The notes under the pieces: generated by a model
Seen by the model: the letters and a program-made list of their open reading frames with translations, nothing else
Databases searched by the model: none
Told to the model about the DNA's origin: nothing
Made by a program: the position numbers and the translations under genes
Part shown: one piece after another, positions 1 through 7,059 of the stretch
Layout of the letters: each line of letters starts with the position of its first letter
How positions within the stretch are numbered: position 1 is the first letter of the stretch
Source: Variovorax sp. YR216
Lineage (GTDB): Bacteria > Pseudomonadota > Gammaproteobacteria > Burkholderiales > Burkholderiaceae_C
Assembly: GCF_900107745.1 (NCBI RefSeq)
Contig: NZ_FNRO01000002.1
Coordinates: forward strand, 868,001 to 932,000
Direction: 5' to 3'
DNA: 64,000 bases

Positions 1-786
1 GTCGCGTTGGCGCTGCGCCGCCGATGCGGCGGCTCGCTGGCGCGGGCCGTCGAAGTAGCCGCGCACGATCGGATGGTCGTGCCTCGACAGTTCTTCCATC
101 GAGCCGCTGGCCAGCACCCGCCCTTCGCCGAGGACCGCCACGCGGTCGCAGGCCTGCCACAGCAGATCGAGGTCGTGCGTGATGATCACGATCGTCAATC
201 CGTACAGCGCGTGGGTGCGCAGGATCAGCTCGCTCACGCCCCCGGCGCTGTCGGGGTCCAGCCCGGAGGTGGGTTCGTCGAGAAACAGCAACTCGGGGTC
301 GAGCGCGATCGCGCGCGCGAGCGAAGCGCGCTTGAGCATGCCGCCACTGAACTCGCCCGGTTGCTTCAGGCCGGCATCGGGTGGCAGGCCGGTGAGGGAC
401 AGCTTCCACTCGGCGATGCGGTCGATCAGCGCGCGATCGAGCCGGCTGTGCTCGCGAAGCGGAAGACCGATGTTCTCGCGCACATTGAGCGCGCTGAACA
501 ACCCGCCGTGCTGGAACATGACGCCCCACCGCAGGCGAAGCGCATGGGCCTCGCGCAATGTGAGCGTCGCGATGTCGTGGCCGAACAGATGGATCGATCC
601 CGACGTCGGACGCTGCAGCAGGATCATCTCGCGCATGAGCACCGACTTGCCCGAACCGCTGCCGCCCGCGATCGCGAGGATCTCGCCGCGCCGGACCTCG
701 AGGTCGAGGTCGGTGTGCACCGCATGGCTGCCGAAGCGCGTGCAGACCTTGTTCATCGCGATCACCGTGTCGGGTGGCAGTGCCAT
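1..786 (-). CDS. MlaF-like ABC transporter ATP-binding protein (3' end outside the window)
   Basis: The reading frame runs from an ATG at 786 down through position 1 without a stop, giving 262 codons; the C-terminus is missing. Visible are a Walker A motif GGSGSGKS (about residues 41-48), the signature region FSGGMLKRASLARA, Walker B ELLFLDEPTSGLDP and the switch histidine in IIITHD. The FSGGM signature is characteristic of the MlaF/Ttg2A group, which energises phospholipid transport between inner and outer membrane together with an MlaE permease. The MlaE-like gene lies immediately upstream on the same strand (14 bp gap), so the two form an operon. No MlaD substrate-binding gene is seen on this side; it may lie beyond the window edge. 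Family call is firm; substrate is inferred. Confidence 0.9.
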   Translation of the reverse strand, partial: MALPPDTVIAMNKVCTRFGSHAVHTDLDLEVRRGEILAIAGGSGSGKSVLMREMILLQRPTSGSIHLFGHDIATLTLREAHALRLRWGVMFQHGGLFSALNVRENIGLPLREHSRLDRALIDRIAEWKLSLTGLPPDAGLKQPGEFSGGMLKRASLARAIALDPELLFLDEPTSGLDPDSAGGVSELILRTHALYGLTIVIITHDLDLLWQACDRVAVLGEGRVLASGSMEELSRHDHPIVRGYFDGPRQRAAASAAQRQRD

Positions 787-800
787 GCGTACACGCGGCC

Positions 801-1901
801 TTACAGGTCCAGCAGGTTGAACGCGACGGAGAACAGGGCGTCCGCCACGATCACCAGGAAGATCGACTGCACCACGCTCTTCGTCGTCTGCCGGCCGACG
901 CTGTCGGCGCTGCCACGGGTGCGAAAGCCCTGGAAGCAGCCGATCAGCGCGATCACGACCGCGAACACCAGCGATTTGCCCACGCCCACCATCAGCGTGG
1001 ACCCTTGCATCTCGCGGCCGAAGCGATCGATGAATTCCGGAAAGCCGATGTCGAGTTGCACGCGCGCCATCACCATGCCGCCCAGGACGCCGGTCATGTC
1101 CGCGAAGACGGTGAGCAGTGGCAGTGCAATGGCGAGCGCCAGCACCTTCGGCAGCACGAGCAGCCCGATCGGATCGATCGCGATGGTCCGCATCGCATCG
1201 ACCTCCTCGGTCACGACCATCGTGCCGATCTGGGCCGCGTAGGCGGAGCCGGAACGCCCGGCGATGATGATCGCGCTGATGAGCGGCGCGAACTCGCGCA
1301 GCATCGCGTAGCCGACCAGATCGACCACGAACACGTTGGCGCCGTAGTGCCTGAGCTGGTCCGCGCCCTGGTAGGCGACGACCACGCCGAGCAGGAACGA
1401 CGTCAGCCCGATGATGGGCAGCGCGTCGAAGCCGTCGATCTGGATGTTGCGCAGTGCGGTGCGCCAGCGGATGCGTCGCGGGTGCAACAGCAAACCCAGC
1501 GCGGCCACGGCGGCCTGTCCGATGAAGCGCAGCAGCCCCAGCGTTTCCTGCGCCGACGCTTCGACATGGCGGCCGAGGCGCTCCAGGGGCGACCGCGCGG
1601 GCGGCTGCGGCAAGGGCCGATCGGGCTGCTCGCCGACCAGCGTCATCAATGTCTGCATGCGCGGCGACCAGTTGCGCAGCGTGGCCGCCGCGCCGTGGCG
1701 ACGCAGCCAGCGCTGGAGCACCCACACGCCCGTGCTGTCGATGGCTGCGAGCGACGCGCCATCGAGGACGACCGTGCCGGCGCCGCAGGCGTGCGCGTCG
1801 AGGGCGTTCGGCATGTCGCCCAGTCCGCGTACGGTCCAGTGGCCGGCGAGCGACCATCCGCCGCCGGCCAGCGGGGACAGGCTGGCTTGCGACGGTTCCA
1901 C
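801..1901 (-). CDS. MlaE-family permease with N-terminal STAS domain
   Basis: 366 residues starting at GTG. The first ~100 residues resemble a STAS domain (LAGHWTVRGLGD, then VLDGASLAAIDSTGVWVLQRWL), and the rest is an MlaE/YrbE-type permease with about five hydrophobic segments, including the family-like stretch FIIAGRSGSAYAAQIGTM, seen here as AIIIAGRSGSAYAAQIGTM. In E. coli the STAS protein MlaB is separate; here it is fused to the permease, a known arrangement in many proteobacterial homologues. It should form the membrane part of a lipid importer/exporter with the downstream ATPase. It is 33 bp behind the host-attachment-like gene, so it probably shares that gene's FNR-type promoter. Confidence in the family is high, and in the GTG start moderate. 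Confidence 0.9.
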   Translation of the reverse strand: MEPSQASLSPLAGGGWSLAGHWTVRGLGDMPNALDAHACGAGTVVLDGASLAAIDSTGVWVLQRWLRRHGAAATLRNWSPRMQTLMTLVGEQPDRPLPQPPARSPLERLGRHVEASAQETLGLLRFIGQAAVAALGLLLHPRRIRWRTALRNIQIDGFDALPIIGLTSFLLGVVVAYQGADQLRHYGANVFVVDLVGYAMLREFAPLISAIIIAGRSGSAYAAQIGTMVVTEEVDAMRTIAIDPIGLLVLPKVLALAIALPLLTVFADMTGVLGGMVMARVQLDIGFPEFIDRFGREMQGSTLMVGVGKSLVFAVVIALIGCFQGFRTRGSADSVGRQTTKSVVQSIFLVIVADALFSVAFNLLDL

Positions 1902-1934
1902 GAGGCCAGCCTCCGGCGGACGAGCGGTGTGCCG

Positions 1935-2396
1935 TCAGCTCGCGCCGTGCATCTCGACACCGCCGGTCGCGTGCAGGGCCTGGAGGCGCTGCGCAAGATC
2001 GGCGGCGGTCAGGGCGGTGAAATCGTTGTTCAGTGCGACGCCGATCCGCGCGCTGACCGCCTCGCTCAACTGCTGCCTGAGTTCGCCGAGGAAGGGCTTC
2101 GCGGCCAGGATGGTCAGCGAATCGAACTCATGGGCGGCAAGCCCCTTGTCCAGTCGATCGGCCAGTGCGCGAGCGAAGCGCACATGTTCCTTGCGGCGGA
2201 TGTCGTTGCGCGCTTCGAATCGATCGTCGTGGTGGTCGCGCTCGCCACCGCCCTGGTCGTTCTCGGCGAGTTCGCTGGGATGCATGCGGCTTTGCGCATG
2301 GGTCAGCGCCTCGACCGGTTCCAGTCCGCCATGGCGGGCCTGGCGAAAGATGCGGGCAAGCGAGGCGTTGGCCACCACGATCCATTGGCTCTTCAT
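1935..2396 (-). CDS. Host-attachment-like protein (baeRF-type fold)
   Basis: 153 residues, ATG at 2396 preceded by a good Shine-Dalgarno (CAGGAGACACCC). The N-terminus MKSQWIVVANASLARIFRQ and the C-terminal half with LTILAAKPFLGELRQQLS and VALNNDFTALTAADLAQRL match the pattern of proteins annotated host attachment protein, now grouped with bacterial release-factor-1-like (baeRF) domains. Molecular function is not established for this group. It is the first gene of a unit that continues into the MlaE/MlaF-like genes. An FNR-type box (2462-2475) and the -10-like TAACAT (2435-2440) lie upstream. The family assignment is from memory of its sequence pattern. Confidence 0.75.
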   Translation of the reverse strand: MKSQWIVVANASLARIFRQARHGGLEPVEALTHAQSRMHPSELAENDQGGGERDHHDDRFEARNDIRRKEHVRFARALADRLDKGLAAHEFDSLTILAAKPFLGELRQQLSEAVSARIGVALNNDFTALTAADLAQRLQALHATGGVEMHGAS

Positions 2397-2434
2397 GGGT
2401 GTCTCCTGTGCTCCAAAGGTGATTGGGTGGGCCC

Positions 2435-2475
2435 ATGTTAGGAACCGGCGACGTCGGCGGGTTGACGCATGTCAA
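2435..2475 (-). promoter_or_regulatory. FNR-type class II promoter of the host-attachment/Mla unit
   Basis: Palindrome TTGACGCATGTCAA at 2462-2475; 21 bp downstream on the minus strand is TAACAT (2435-2440). The centre of the palindrome is about 41 bp before the predicted start, the spacing of class II FNR/CRP activation. Confidence 0.7.
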
Positions 2476-2508
2476 GTGTTCGCACGATGCTGTCCCGGTG
2501 CATGCCGA

Positions 2509-2549
2509 TTGATCTGCGTCATGGCGCATCCGGACGCGTTGCCTAGAGT
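2509..2549 (+). promoter_or_regulatory. FNR-type class II promoter of the CBS gene at 2582
   Basis: TTGATCTGCGTCAT (2509-2522, one mismatch in the right half) followed after 21 bp by TAGAGT (2544-2549). The block CCTAGAGTGG around this -10 recurs exactly, on the opposite strand, in the promoter of the BON gene at 3099-3749. Confidence 0.65.
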
Positions 2550-2581
2550 GGAAACATCGACACACCCCACACGGAGATCCC

Positions 2582-3088
2582 ATGAACATCGCCAGTCTGT
2601 GCCACCGCGAAGTCGTTGCCGTCCCCGCAACGGCTTCCCTCCCGCAAGTCGCGGCCCGCATGTCGCAAGAGCATGTCGGCTCGGTCGTCGTCGTGTCGGC
2701 GGAGGACCCGCCGCGCGTCACGGGCATCCTCACCGATCGCGACCTGGCGCTCGATGTCGTCGGCAGCGGCCAGTCGGGCAGCAACCTGAGCGCGGGCGAT
2801 CTCGCCAGGAAGTCGCTCGCGGCGGTGCCCGGCAGCGCCAGCCTGCAGGAAGCCACGGCCGCCATGGAAAAGGCCGGCGTGCGCCGGCTGCTCGTGGTGG
2901 ACGAGGCGGGCAGGGTGGTCGGGCTCGTGGCCGCCGAGGACCTGATGGCCGCGATCTCCGATGAACTGGCGCATCTCGCGCGTGCCCTGCGCGGCGGCAT
3001 CGAGCGTGAGAAGAGCGAACGCAAGCCGAACTCGGTCCCGGCCGGGCCGCGCCCGGTCTTCCCTGCCTTCGGGACCGGATCGAAATAG
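2582..3088 (+). CDS. CBS-domain-pair protein
   Basis: 168 residues. Two CBS motifs can be read: residues about 8-65 (VVAVPATASLPQVAARM ... HVGSVVVVSAE ... GILTDRDLALDVV) and about 75-130 (AAVPGSASLQEATAAMEKAGVRRLLVVDEAGRVVGLVAAEDLM). CBS pairs bind adenine nucleotides and act as energy or ligand sensors; no effector domain is attached, so it would act by binding a partner. It is closely related to the CBS protein at 27280-27771 (both begin MN.., with NLCHRE or SLCHRE). It is convergent with the BON gene that follows. Promoter with FNR-type box directly upstream. Partner unknown. Confidence 0.88.
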   Translation: MNIASLCHREVVAVPATASLPQVAARMSQEHVGSVVVVSAEDPPRVTGILTDRDLALDVVGSGQSGSNLSAGDLARKSLAAVPGSASLQEATAAMEKAGVRRLLVVDEAGRVVGLVAAEDLMAAISDELAHLARALRGGIEREKSERKPNSVPAGPRPVFPAFGTGSK

Positions 3089-3098
3089 GCGCCGGGGC

Positions 3099-3749
3099 TC
3101 AGTCGATGGTCAGGTCATTGACCACCGACCGCACGCCGGGCGCCGACCAGGCCGCGCCCTGCACCGCATTCAGCTCGGCCCATGAATGGACCTTGCCCTT
3201 CAGGTGGACCTCGGAGCCCACCACGGTGACCTGGATGTGGTCGGCCTCGCGGCTGGCTTGCCGCGAGAGCGCGTCGTGAAGCCGCTTCTCGATGTCGACC
3301 GTCTTCACCTTCGGGATGATCTTGATCGCGTTCGTGACCCCGGTGACGCCCATGAGGTTGCGCACCGCGCGTTCGGCCGCCCGGCGCTGGTAGTCCCACT
3401 CGACTTCGCCGTCGAGGGTGACCCAGCCGTTCTCGACCATCGGCTTGATCTTGCCGGTCGGCACGAGCACCGACCATTCGAGGCCGCGTTCGGCCGCCAT
3501 GGCGATGTCTGCATCGGACCGTGTATCGGAGGGGGACAGCTTGACGGTGATCTCGACCGCCAGCGCCTTGACGCCCTTGACACGCCGGGCCGCGGCCTCG
3601 GCGGCGTACTTCTCCGCGTGGCTGGCGACATGGCCGGTCAGGGTGACGATGCCGTCTGCGGCGATCACGCCGATGTGCGCGGGGTTGACCGCGGGTTCCC
3701 AGTCAAGTTCGGCCTCGACGTCACCTCTGAGTTGTGCATCGGATCGCAT
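3099..3749 (-). CDS. Triple BON-domain protein (copy 1)
   Basis: 216 residues with three consecutive BON domains (about 3-70, 78-145, 150-214), each showing the V.L.G.V......A...A..V.GV..V.N pattern. Good Shine-Dalgarno (AAAGGAAAGT) before ATG 3749. No signal peptide is visible, so it is predicted to be cytoplasmic, unlike OsmY. BON domains are proposed to bind membranes or phospholipids. Two paralogues lie at 4932-5582 and 35397-36050. Their conserved third domain contains the shared motif VHSWAE. All three have their own FNR-type promoter. Function in the stress response is inferred from context. Confidence 0.85.
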   Translation of the reverse strand: MRSDAQLRGDVEAELDWEPAVNPAHIGVIAADGIVTLTGHVASHAEKYAAEAAARRVKGVKALAVEITVKLSPSDTRSDADIAMAAERGLEWSVLVPTGKIKPMVENGWVTLDGEVEWDYQRRAAERAVRNLMGVTGVTNAIKIIPKVKTVDIEKRLHDALSRQASREADHIQVTVVGSEVHLKGKVHSWAELNAVQGAAWSAPGVRSVVNDLTID

Positions 3750-3815
3750 GTGACTTTCCTTTCGTTCAGTGAGATTGAAGCGTTTCCAACGGAAGGAGCG
3801 ACACGCTTCGACCCC

Positions 3816-3857
3816 ACTCTAGGTGGCTTCGGATCGCGTCGTCTTGCGTTGGATCAA
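3816..3857 (-). promoter_or_regulatory. FNR-type class II promoter of BON gene copy 1
   Basis: TTGCGTTGGATCAA (3844-3857; identical to the box before phaB) and, 22 bp downstream on the minus strand, TAGAGT (3816-3821). Confidence 0.65.
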
Positions 3858-3885
3858 CCCGGCGCGACGGCGGCTGCAAGGCAAT

Positions 3886-4305
3886 TCAATCGGGCAGGAT
3901 CGGCCAGTAGAGGGTCGCAGCGGACGTGCCCTTGGCGATCCGCACGTTGATCGTGCGAACGATGCCCCGGTAGGTCGCACGCACCCGGTAGGCACCGGGC
4001 GCCAGGACCACGTAGAGGAGCGGGCCGCTGTCCTTGAAGGGGCCGAGCATGCGCCCCGGCCCCAGAGGCTCGATGAGCACGTCGACGCCCGTGAGGTAGG
4101 CGCCCGTGCCGGTCTCCGCGAACGTGAGCCGCAGGTTGTAGAGGGTGCGGCTCAGTTGCATGCGTTGCTGGTCTTCCTCGCCGATGCCTCCGCTGACATG
4201 CGCGCCCGGGGCGAGAACGGGCGATGCGGCCGGCAGCGCCAGGGCGACTGCGCACAGCGCGTTCAGGAGCACGGCCGACGCGAGGCGCAAAGCGGGCATT
4301 TGCAT
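3886..4305 (-). CDS. Small exported protein of unknown function
   Basis: 139 residues from the ATG at 4305; an in-frame upstream extension exists but lacks a signal and overlaps the upstream CBS gene. MQMPALRLASAVLLNALCAV followed by ALALPAAS is a plausible signal peptide with cleavage near residue 25. The mature part ends with a beta-rich stretch (YVVLAPGAYRVRATYRGIVR) reminiscent of carboxypeptidase-regulatory-like or PEGA-type beta-sandwich modules that bind surfaces. No catalytic motif is recognised. It lies 13 bp downstream of the CBS gene on the same strand and is probably cotranscribed with it. Function unknown. Confidence 0.7.
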   Translation of the reverse strand: MQMPALRLASAVLLNALCAVALALPAASPVLAPGAHVSGGIGEEDQQRMQLSRTLYNLRLTFAETGTGAYLTGVDVLIEPLGPGRMLGPFKDSGPLLYVVLAPGAYRVRATYRGIVRTINVRIAKGTSAATLYWPILPD

Positions 4306-4318
4306 GACGTGCCCCCGA

Positions 4319-4711
4319 TCAGCGCCGCTCGTCGGGCAGGAAGGTGCGCACGAAGTCGAGCGACGACACGACACCGGCGATGCCGTTGCGGTCGGTGACG
4401 ACCACGTGATGGATCCCGCGCTCGACCATCAGGGCGGCAACCATGGCGATCGGCGTCTCGGCATCCACCACCACCGGCTTGTAGCTGCACATCTGCCATG
4501 CACGCGTTGCCACGGCATCGCGGCCTTGCACGTGAAAGGCGACGAGGTCCGTGGCGCTGATGACGCCGGCCACATCGCGCTTCGACGGCTCCAGCACGGG
4601 CACCCAGGTCAGGTGCAGTTCCGCGATCAGGGCCTCCACCTGCGCCACGGTGTCGTCCATGCCGACGCTGGTGACGGGGTGTTGCATCAGGGATGAGATG
4701 GGTTGGTTCAT
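4319..4711 (-). CDS. CBS-domain-pair protein
   Basis: 130 residues starting at ATG 4711, chosen because it has a strong Shine-Dalgarno (GCAAGGAGCCGTC) and because the longer frame upstream has no family similarity. Two CBS units: about 5-60 (HPVTSVGMDDTVAQVEALIAEL) and about 75-128 (KPVVVDAETPIAMVAALMVERGIHHVVVTD). It belongs to the nucleotide-sensing CBS family. The gene heads a two-gene unit with the exported protein at 3886-4305 and is divergent from BON copy 2. Three FNR-like palindromes lie in the 220-bp divergent region. Confidence 0.85.
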   Translation of the reverse strand: MNQPISSLMQHPVTSVGMDDTVAQVEALIAELHLTWVPVLEPSKRDVAGVISATDLVAFHVQGRDAVATRAWQMCSYKPVVVDAETPIAMVAALMVERGIHHVVVTDRNGIAGVVSSLDFVRTFLPDERR

Positions 4712-4754
4712 GACGGCTCCTTGCGAGGCTGAAAGTCCTCGGGTCGATGCAACC

Positions 4755-4796
4755 ATGCTAGTGATGCCGTGCGCGGCATGCCTTGATCTTCCCCAA
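4755..4796 (-). promoter_or_regulatory. Probable FNR-type promoter of the CBS gene at 4319-4711
   Basis: Imperfect box TTGATCTTCCCCAA (4783-4796) with TAGCAT (4755-4760) 22 bp downstream on the minus strand. TAGCAT at the same spacing also occurs at 22447 and 35205. Confidence 0.5.
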
Positions 4797-4804
4797 ACGC
4801 TCTG

Positions 4805-4818
4805 TTGATGCGCATCAA
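4805..4818. promoter_or_regulatory. Perfect FNR-type palindrome without an own -10
   Basis: TTGATGCGCATCAA is a perfect 14-bp palindrome identical to the one at 20879-20892. No -10-like hexamer lies at the usual distance on either side; it sits between the two promoter-proximal boxes of this divergent region and may act as an auxiliary site. Confidence 0.6.
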
Positions 4819-4856
4819 GTTTCGATCGACTCGCGTGAAGCCGACCGCGCTCCGGG

Positions 4857-4898
4857 TTGCGATGAATCAACCGGGGGGCGGCCGCCGCTTCATACGAT
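4857..4898 (+). promoter_or_regulatory. FNR-type class II promoter of BON gene copy 2
   Basis: TTGCGATGAATCAA (4857-4870) followed after 22 bp by TACGAT (4893-4898). Confidence 0.6.
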
Positions 4899-4931
4899 GC
4901 CCACAGGCACAACGCCACTGAAAGGTCGATC

Positions 4932-5582
4932 ATGAAGACGGATGCGCAACTCAAGAAGGACGTGGAGAGCGAACTCGAGTGGGACCCGGCGATCAATGCG
5001 GCCCACATCGGGGTCTTGGTGGAGAACGGCGTGGTCACGCTCACCGGGCACCTCGGCACCTACGGAGAGAAGTTCCTGGTGGAACGTGCCATCCAGCGCG
5101 TGCAGGGCGTGAGGGCGCTGGCGGTCGAACTGGACGTCAAGCTCGCGCCGAGCCACAAGCGAAGCGATTCCGAGATCGCCGCGGCCGCGGAAGATGCGCT
5201 GACATGGAGTGCGCAGGTGCCGGCGGGCATCAGCCTCCGGGTCGAGCAAGGATGGATCACGCTCAAGGGCGACGTCGAATGGGACTACCAGCGCCATGCC
5301 GCAGCGCGTGCGGTGCGGTCGCTCACGGGCGTGGTCGGCGTCAGCAACGACATCGAGATCAGGCAGCGGCCCGCGCATGCCAATGTGGTGGCCAAGATTC
5401 GCGACGCGCTGGTCCGCCAGGCCGAGCAGGACGCGCAGCACATCGACGTGGCGATCGACGGATCCGAGGCGAGACTGCGCGGCACCGTCCACTCGTGGGC
5501 GGAGCGTTCGGCAGCGCAGGGTGCCGCATGGTCCGCGGTGGGGGTCACGAGCGTCGTCAACGAACTGAAGGTCCTGAACTGA
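4932..5582 (+). CDS. Triple BON-domain protein (copy 2)
   Basis: 216 residues, three BON domains (about 3-70, 78-145, 150-214) in the same arrangement as copies 1 and 3. The second domain carries an EQGWITLKGDVEWDYQR segment nearly the same as in copy 1, and the third ends TVHSWAERSAAQGAAWSAVG. No signal peptide. ATG 4932 follows a weak purine stretch (GAAAGGTCGATC). Its closest paralogue by eye is copy 1, 1.2 kb away, so the two CBS/BON pairs here look like a local duplication. BON domains are lipid/membrane-binding modules; the role in this cluster is inferred to be envelope or osmotic protection. Confidence 0.85.
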   Translation: MKTDAQLKKDVESELEWDPAINAAHIGVLVENGVVTLTGHLGTYGEKFLVERAIQRVQGVRALAVELDVKLAPSHKRSDSEIAAAAEDALTWSAQVPAGISLRVEQGWITLKGDVEWDYQRHAAARAVRSLTGVVGVSNDIEIRQRPAHANVVAKIRDALVRQAEQDAQHIDVAIDGSEARLRGTVHSWAERSAAQGAAWSAVGVTSVVNELKVLN

Positions 5583-5596
5583 GCGCCCCCGGGCGC
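5583..5596. terminator. Hairpin between convergent genes
   Basis: GCGCCCCCGGGCGC forms a short GC-only inverted repeat between the stop of BON copy 2 and the convergent universal stress gene. No T-tract, so terminator activity is uncertain. Confidence 0.3.
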
Positions 5597-5613
5597 CTTC
5601 GTTCAGCGCGTGT

Positions 5614-6441
5614 TCAGTGCGCCATGAGCACGGGGAGCGTCATGGAGTCCAGAACGGTCCGCGTGACGCCCCCCAGCAGCAGTTCGCGTGCGCGGCTGTG
5701 TCCATAGCAGCCCATCACGAGCAGATCGGCGTCGCAGTCGGAGGCGATCGACAGGAGTTGCTCCCCGGCATCTTCCGACGTGAGCCGTGCGTGCTCATGC
5801 ACGCGCTCGATGCCATACAGATGGAGGTAGTCGCGCACCTTCACCGGCAGCGGCTGCATCTCGTCCCCGTCCTCTTCGACGAGATGGACGTGGTTCGCGT
5901 TCTGCAGGAAGGGAATGGCCGCTGCAAGCGCCCGCGCGCATTCGCGCGTGGGTTTCCATGCCAGCAGGACGACGTCCGGCGAGCGGGCCAGCTCGCCTGT
6001 ATGGGGGACGATCCATGCCGGGCGCCCGCTGCCGATGACGACGGACTCGACGAAGTCGGCGGGCACGTCGGCGCTCGCGGGGTCGTCCGGATCCCACTGT
6101 CCCAGAAAGAGAAGATCGGCAAGGAGTGCCCGCTGCGTGAAGGTCTCGATCACCGGGGCGCCGTCCGAATCCAGCCATTCGCAGGGCTGGCCCGACACGA
6201 CGCTGGCCTGGTCGTAGACCGCCAGCGCATGCCGGCGGTGCTCGGCCTCCATCCTGATGTCGGGCGGCAACGGCGGGATGCCGGGCCCCACGGGCAGCAA
6301 GGGGAGATGGCTCCGCTCGACGGCGAACAGGGCGCTGACGCGGGCCCGCCAGGGAAGCGCAAGTCGCAGCGCGAGATCCAGGCGCGTTTCGGCGCGCCGG
6401 GTTCCGTCCAGGTGCACGAGAAAGGATTGAAGATCGGTCAT
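5614..6441 (-). CDS. Two-domain universal stress protein (USP)
   Basis: 275 residues from ATG 6441. Tandem Usp domains (about 1-145 and 155-275). The second ends in a nucleotide-binding-like loop MGCYGHSRARELLLGGVTR, i.e. G-2x-G-9x-G-G rather than the G-S/T of ATP-binding single-domain USPs, and the tail LPVLMAH. The same tail ends the proteins at 32921 and 34322. It lies 23 bp downstream of another USP gene and is probably cotranscribed from the FNR-type promoter at 7013. USPs of this kind accumulate under oxygen or energy limitation; the specific partner is unknown. Confidence 0.88.
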   Translation of the reverse strand: MTDLQSFLVHLDGTRRAETRLDLALRLALPWRARVSALFAVERSHLPLLPVGPGIPPLPPDIRMEAEHRRHALAVYDQASVVSGQPCEWLDSDGAPVIETFTQRALLADLLFLGQWDPDDPASADVPADFVESVVIGSGRPAWIVPHTGELARSPDVVLLAWKPTRECARALAAAIPFLQNANHVHLVEEDGDEMQPLPVKVRDYLHLYGIERVHEHARLTSEDAGEQLLSIASDCDADLLVMGCYGHSRARELLLGGVTRTVLDSMTLPVLMAH

Positions 6442-6464
6442 GGCCTGTCCCGGATTCGTTGGAT

Positions 6465-6950
6465 CTACGGCTTGTCCGATGCCCGCACGAGCAGCACCGG
6501 CACCGGCGCGGACCGGAGGATCCGCTCGGCGCTGCTGCCCATCATGAGCCGCGACACGCCGCGGCGTCCGTGCGTGCCGATGACGATCAGGTCCGCCTTC
6601 AAACGCTTGGCTTCGGCGATGACGATCTCGTCGACCGAGGACTCGGTGATGACCGCGGGGTACACGGTGGCGCCGTAGCGCTCGTGCAGCGCGGTCTCGA
6701 CCTCGACGCCCGCCGCCTGGACGCTGCGCTTTGCATCCTCGAGCACGCGCGCGCCGTCGTCCCGCACGCTCTGCAGGTAGCTTCCAGCCCGGCCGGACTG
6801 CGCATCCATCGCCAGGGCCAGCGACAGTTCGTCGATGACATGGACCAGAAGAAGCCGGCCTTGCGCCAGCTTGGCCAGCTGGATGGCCTCTTCGAGTCCG
6901 CGATTGGAGACCGGGCTGCCATCGACGGGGACCAGGATTCGTTGGTACAT
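6465..6950 (-). CDS. Single-domain universal stress protein
   Basis: 161 residues; ATG 6950 with Shine-Dalgarno GAAGGAGCC. Starts MYQRILVPVDGSPVSNRGLE and contains the ATP-binding signature [15 protein letters not shown] (G-2x-G-9x-G-S) near residues 128-142, ending VPVLLVR. This is the UspA/UspFG-like ATP-binding type. Very similar to the USPs at 12559 and 18942. First gene of a two-USP unit; its promoter carries an FNR-type box and a GATACT -10, the same pair as before the USP at 18942. Confidence 0.9.
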   Translation of the reverse strand: MYQRILVPVDGSPVSNRGLEEAIQLAKLAQGRLLLVHVIDELSLALAMDAQSGRAGSYLQSVRDDGARVLEDAKRSVQAAGVEVETALHERYGATVYPAVITESSVDEIVIAEAKRLKADLIVIGTHGRRGVSRLMMGSSAERILRSAPVPVLLVRASDKP

Positions 6951-6984
6951 GGAGGCTCCTTCGGGATGAATGGGCGATGCGTGC

Positions 6985-7026
6985 AGTATCGAAAGCGCAC
7001 CCCGGGGAGCGCTTGATCTGGCGCAA
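6985..7026 (-). promoter_or_regulatory. FNR-type class II promoter of the USP pair
   Basis: TTGATCTGGCGCAA (7013-7026); GATACT (6985-6990) 22 bp downstream on the minus strand. Confidence 0.65.
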
Positions 7027-7059
7027 GACAGGCGCATCGCGCCGCCCGGGGCAAGGGGG

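Noticed and set aside
7..1242. Long open frames on the plus strand over the MlaF/MlaE-like genes
   Set aside because: They are antisense shadows caused by high GC; their products are Arg/His/Gln-rich without motifs, while the minus frames show full ABC and MlaE motifs.
2128..3024. Arg/Ser-rich minus-strand frame over the CBS gene and promoter region
   Set aside because: It crosses two FNR-type promoters and overlaps the CBS gene entirely; no family similarity.
3099..5582. CBS/BON gene pairs as a transposable or tandem-repeat unit
   Set aside because: Paralogy is clear, but there are no flanking direct or inverted repeats and no transposase, so simple old duplication is enough.
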